Positions 3,963-5,980 of a stretch of 5,980 nt of DNA are shown here, piece by piece; position 1 is the first letter of the stretch, and every line of letters starts with the position of its first letter. This DNA comes from an uncultured Eubacteriales bacterium. GTDB taxonomy: Bacteria > Bacillota > Clostridia > Oscillospirales > Oscillospiraceae. Where the stretch lies: NCBI GenBank assembly GCA_900313295.1, contig OMQS01000145.1:1-5980 (forward strand), read 5' to 3'. The notes below the pieces were generated by a model. The model was given only the letters and a program-made list of their open reading frames with translations, ran no database searches and was not told where the DNA came from. The translations under genes and the position numbers were made by a program.

Positions 3963-4703
3963 TCACGGCTCCATCATGCCGTATTTGACCTTGATGCGCT
4001 GCAGCCGATCCAGCAGGGGCTTTCCGAACAGCAGCATGGTGAGCGCCACAGCCGTCCCGTGGACGCAGTTCACCGGCACGCCCGCCATGTATACCGCCCA
4101 CGCGGAGGCGGCGTCGTAGCTGGTGGCCACGGTGAAGAAGGTGGAGGTGTCCAGCAGGGGGCCAACCACCAGGAGAATGCACAAAAAGCCGAATACCGCC
4201 AGGCCGAGGATGTCCATCCAGCCCTTGTCCCGCCAGGCTCTGGGCGCCTTTTTCAGAATGCCCCACATGGCAAACAGACCCGCCAGCATCCCGCCGATGC
4301 CGTAGGCAAACATCTGCCAAGGCGTCCACGGCCCCTGACCGAAAATGAAGTTGCTGGCAAAGCCGCTGATGGCGCCGCAGAGAAAGCCTGCCTCCGGCCC
4401 GAAGGCGATGCCCGTGAGCATGACGATGGCCAGCATGGGCTTAAAGTGCGGCACGGCGATAAAGGCGGCGCGGCTGGCCACGGCCAGAGCACTCAAAACC
4501 GCCAGAATGACCAGCTCTCTGGCTTGGGGCCTCCGGCTCTCAAAGTGCAGGAAGAAGGCGGCTATGGTCAAAACGATGATGATCAGCCCGGAGAGGTAAT
4601 ACCTCAGCTGGAAGCGGGAGGAAAGCCACACCGCCAGCGGCACCAGCACCACCATGATAATAAGGCTCAGCCAGAACCGCCATTTTTCATTGAAACTGTT
4701 CAT
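3963..4703 (-). CDS. ECF transporter substrate-specific S component, possibly cobalamin type
   Basis: Codes for 246 residues. It is an integral membrane vitamin-binding subunit with about seven or eight hydrophobic segments: two N-terminal helices (10-28, 34-54) before the usual S-component core. The core begins with ELVILAVLSALAVASRAAF (63-81), which has the small-residue pattern used to contact the T component. Next come FKPMLAIVMLTGIAFGPEAG (87-106), the conserved GQGPWTPWQMFAYG (122-135), and helices at 164-182 and 200-225. The ATG overlaps the ATPase stop codon (ATGA, 4703-4700) and AAGGAG lies 11 bases upstream, so it is translationally coupled. The PWTPWQ motif and the duplicated ATPase partner recall the predicted cobalamin S component CbrT, but that link is from memory; other vitamin substrates are possible. 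No riboswitch is in view because the operon start lies outside the window. Confidence 0.85.
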   Translation of the reverse strand: MNSFNEKWRFWLSLIIMVVLVPLAVWLSSRFQLRYYLSGLIIIVLTIAAFFLHFESRRPQARELVILAVLSALAVASRAAFIAVPHFKPMLAIVMLTGIAFGPEAGFLCGAISGFASNFIFGQGPWTPWQMFAYGIGGMLAGLFAMWGILKKAPRAWRDKGWMDILGLAVFGFLCILLVVGPLLDTSTFFTVATSYDAASAWAVYMAGVPVNCVHGTAVALTMLLFGKPLLDRLQRIKVKYGMMEP

Positions 4704-5980
4704 GTCAGTTGATTCTCCTTCATGAGTGCTACCACGTCCTCCGCCGTTACGGCCTGAGGGAACAGGTGGCGGCTCATGCGGTTGGCCGCCGTGGTATAGA
4801 AGCTGTTTTGGGCAAAGAAACGTCGGGGGGTGTTGGTGGTGAGGAGCTGGCCGTCAAAAAACATGGATACGGAGTCGGCGTATTCCGCGCAGAACTCCAC
4901 ATCGTGGCTCACCATCACAATGGTCACGCCGGTGTCCATGAGCCGCTGCAAAAGCCCCGCCAGCTGGCGCTTGAAGAAGCTGTCCAGTCCCTTGGTCGGC
5001 TCGTCCAGCAGCAGGAGCTTCGGCTCCGTCAGCAGCACCTTGGCCAGCGCCGCCCGTTGCTGCTCGCCGCCGGAAAGGTCGTAGGGGTGGTGGGCGAGCA
5101 GGTGGGTGATGTCGCACAGCTCCGCCATGCGGGCGATGCGCTCCTCCCTGTCTTTGCAGGAGGCGGGGAGCATCTCCTCCAGATCCTCCTGCACGGTTTT
5201 CTTCACGAACAGGCACTGGGGATCCTGGGGCAGCATGGCCAGCTTTCCGTGGAAAAGATCCTTGCACTTGGCGGCGTCCTGCCCGTCAATGCGCACCTTG
5301 CCCCGATAGGGCTTGCAGATGCCGCAAATGGCCTTCAGCGTAGTGGATTTGCCCGTGCCGTTGCCGCCCACAATGGCAAAAAGCGTCTTTTGCGGCACGG
5401 AAAAGCTCACGCCCTTGAGGATGTCCGGACTGTCCTTTTCGTAGCGGTACCAGATCTCCTTCACCGTCAGCGCCGGATCCTTGATCTCCTCGGGAAATTC
5501 CGGCTGCGGAGGCAGCGTGTCCCGCAGGGTGCGGCCGGCGGCCTTCTCCGTCAGCCAGCTGCGGCCCTCCCGCACCGTCAGGGGGGAGGCGCTGCCCGAC
5601 TCGCCGGCTCCGTAGAAAATGCGCACCGGCGCCGGCATAGCGGTGAACATATCGCTTTTTTGGGTATAGAGGAGCTGGCCAACCTTTTTCGGCTCGTCGT
5701 CGGCCAGAATGCACCCGTTCTCCATCACCACGCACCTATCGGCGGCGTGGAAAATGTCCTCCAGACGGTGCTCCGTGATGAGCACTGTGGTGCCCAGCTC
5801 GCGGTTGATCTTTTTCACCGTGTTCAAAAAGTCCGAGGCGGCGATGGGATCGAGCTGGCTGGTAGGCTCGTCCAAAATCAGGACTTTCGGCTGCATGGCC
5901 ATGATAGATGCCAGATTCAGCAGCTGTTTCTGGCCGCCGGACAGCTCCGCCACGTCCCGATGAAACCAGCCCTGAATGCC
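4700..5980 (-). CDS. Duplicated ECF-type ABC ATPase (5' end missing at window edge)
   Basis: Partial gene: 426 residues are visible and the frame runs through the right edge with no start (visible start GIQGWFHRDVAELSGGQ), so the first Walker A and Q-loop are outside. Domain 1 shows LSGGQ (5944-5930), Walker B VLILDEP (5884-5864) and the switch His in TEH (5770-5768). A linker of some 90 residues follows. Domain 2 is complete: Walker A GGNGTGKST (5368-5342), Q-loop Gln (5230-5228), LSGGE (5080-5066), Walker B LLLLDEPTKGLD (5020-4985), switch His (4909-4907), all intact. Fused tandem ATPases of this kind power single-substrate ECF uptake systems. The stop codon overlaps the S-component start by four bases. 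Both ATP sites should be competent as far as visible. Substrate cannot be told from the ATPase. Confidence 0.93.
   Translation of the reverse strand, partial: GIQGWFHRDVAELSGGQKQLLNLASIMAMQPKVLILDEPTSQLDPIAASDFLNTVKKINRELGTTVLITEHRLEDIFHAADRCVVMENGCILADDEPKKVGQLLYTQKSDMFTAMPAPVRIFYGAGESGSASPLTVREGRSWLTEKAAGRTLRDTLPPQPEFPEEIKDPALTVKEIWYRYEKDSPDILKGVSFSVPQKTLFAIVGGNGTGKSTTLKAICGICKPYRGKVRIDGQDAAKCKDLFHGKLAMLPQDPQCLFVKKTVQEDLEEMLPASCKDREERIARMAELCDITHLLAHHPYDLSGGEQQRAALAKVLLTEPKLLLLDEPTKGLDSFFKRQLAGLLQRLMDTGVTIVMVSHDVEFCAEYADSVSMFFDGQLLTTNTPRRFFAQNSFYTTAANRMSRHLFPQAVTAEDVVALMKENQLT

Noticed and set aside
3035..4712. Two long plus-strand open frames (3035-3949, 304 codons; 3957-4712, 251 codons) opposite the T and S genes
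   Set aside because: Their translations are rich in Gln, His, Arg and Pro with no domain, and they mirror well-supported minus-strand membrane genes. They are typical GC-rich antisense shadows.
1..5980. CRISPR array, tRNA, rRNA, transposase or phage gene
   Set aside because: No regular spaced repeats, no tRNA-like cloverleaf and no recognisable mobile-element protein seen on either strand.

Overview
The window reads as a moderately GC-rich genome of the class Clostridia, most likely an Oscillospiraceae-type gut bacterium. The pointers are the NiaR-type niacin repressor, an ECF vitamin transporter with its own energising module, small tandem FeoA proteins, and GC-rich palindromic intergenic repeats with TGTCATTGCGA-like ends. 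Species cannot be named from this sequence. Every gene I can support lies on the minus strand, so transcription runs from high to low coordinates.

From right to left: (1) positions 5980-3056 carry the end of an ECF-type ABC uptake operon: a duplicated ATPase cut by the window edge, a membrane substrate-binding S component and a T component, joined by a 4-base overlap and a 4-base gap. The substrate is not proven; the layout resembles the predicted cobalamin (CbrTUV-type) systems. (2) Positions 2999-2490 encode NiaR, the niacin-responsive repressor, with its HTH and metal-binding 3H domain intact. (3) Positions 2493-2423 are a dense 70-base control region: a perfect TTGACA/TATAAT promoter, then a 32-base near-perfect palindrome centred on GTGTCTTGACAC, then eight T on the minus strand. 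It can act both as an operator for NiaR and as the niaR terminator. (4) Positions 2412-1306 encode a stand-alone membrane protein of the 'PTS EIIC_2' family with no EIIA or EIIB nearby. Its promoter architecture and position beside niaR make it a candidate NAD-precursor (niacin) transporter rather than a sugar PTS. (5) Positions 1305-721 are non-coding and hold terminators and palindromic repeats. (6) Positions 720-615 are a strong promoter with three related 18-base palindromes, probably metalloregulator sites, leading into (7) two tandem feoA genes (614-402, 388-167). (8) Positions 166-1 are non-coding and rich in inverted repeats; no feoB is visible.

The common theme is uptake of scarce cofactors (iron, NAD precursor, probably a vitamin), each unit with its own control. 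The strongest lead is the niaR / EIIC-like pair: regulator, overlapping promoter, operator-terminator palindrome and a membrane protein of unproven substrate.
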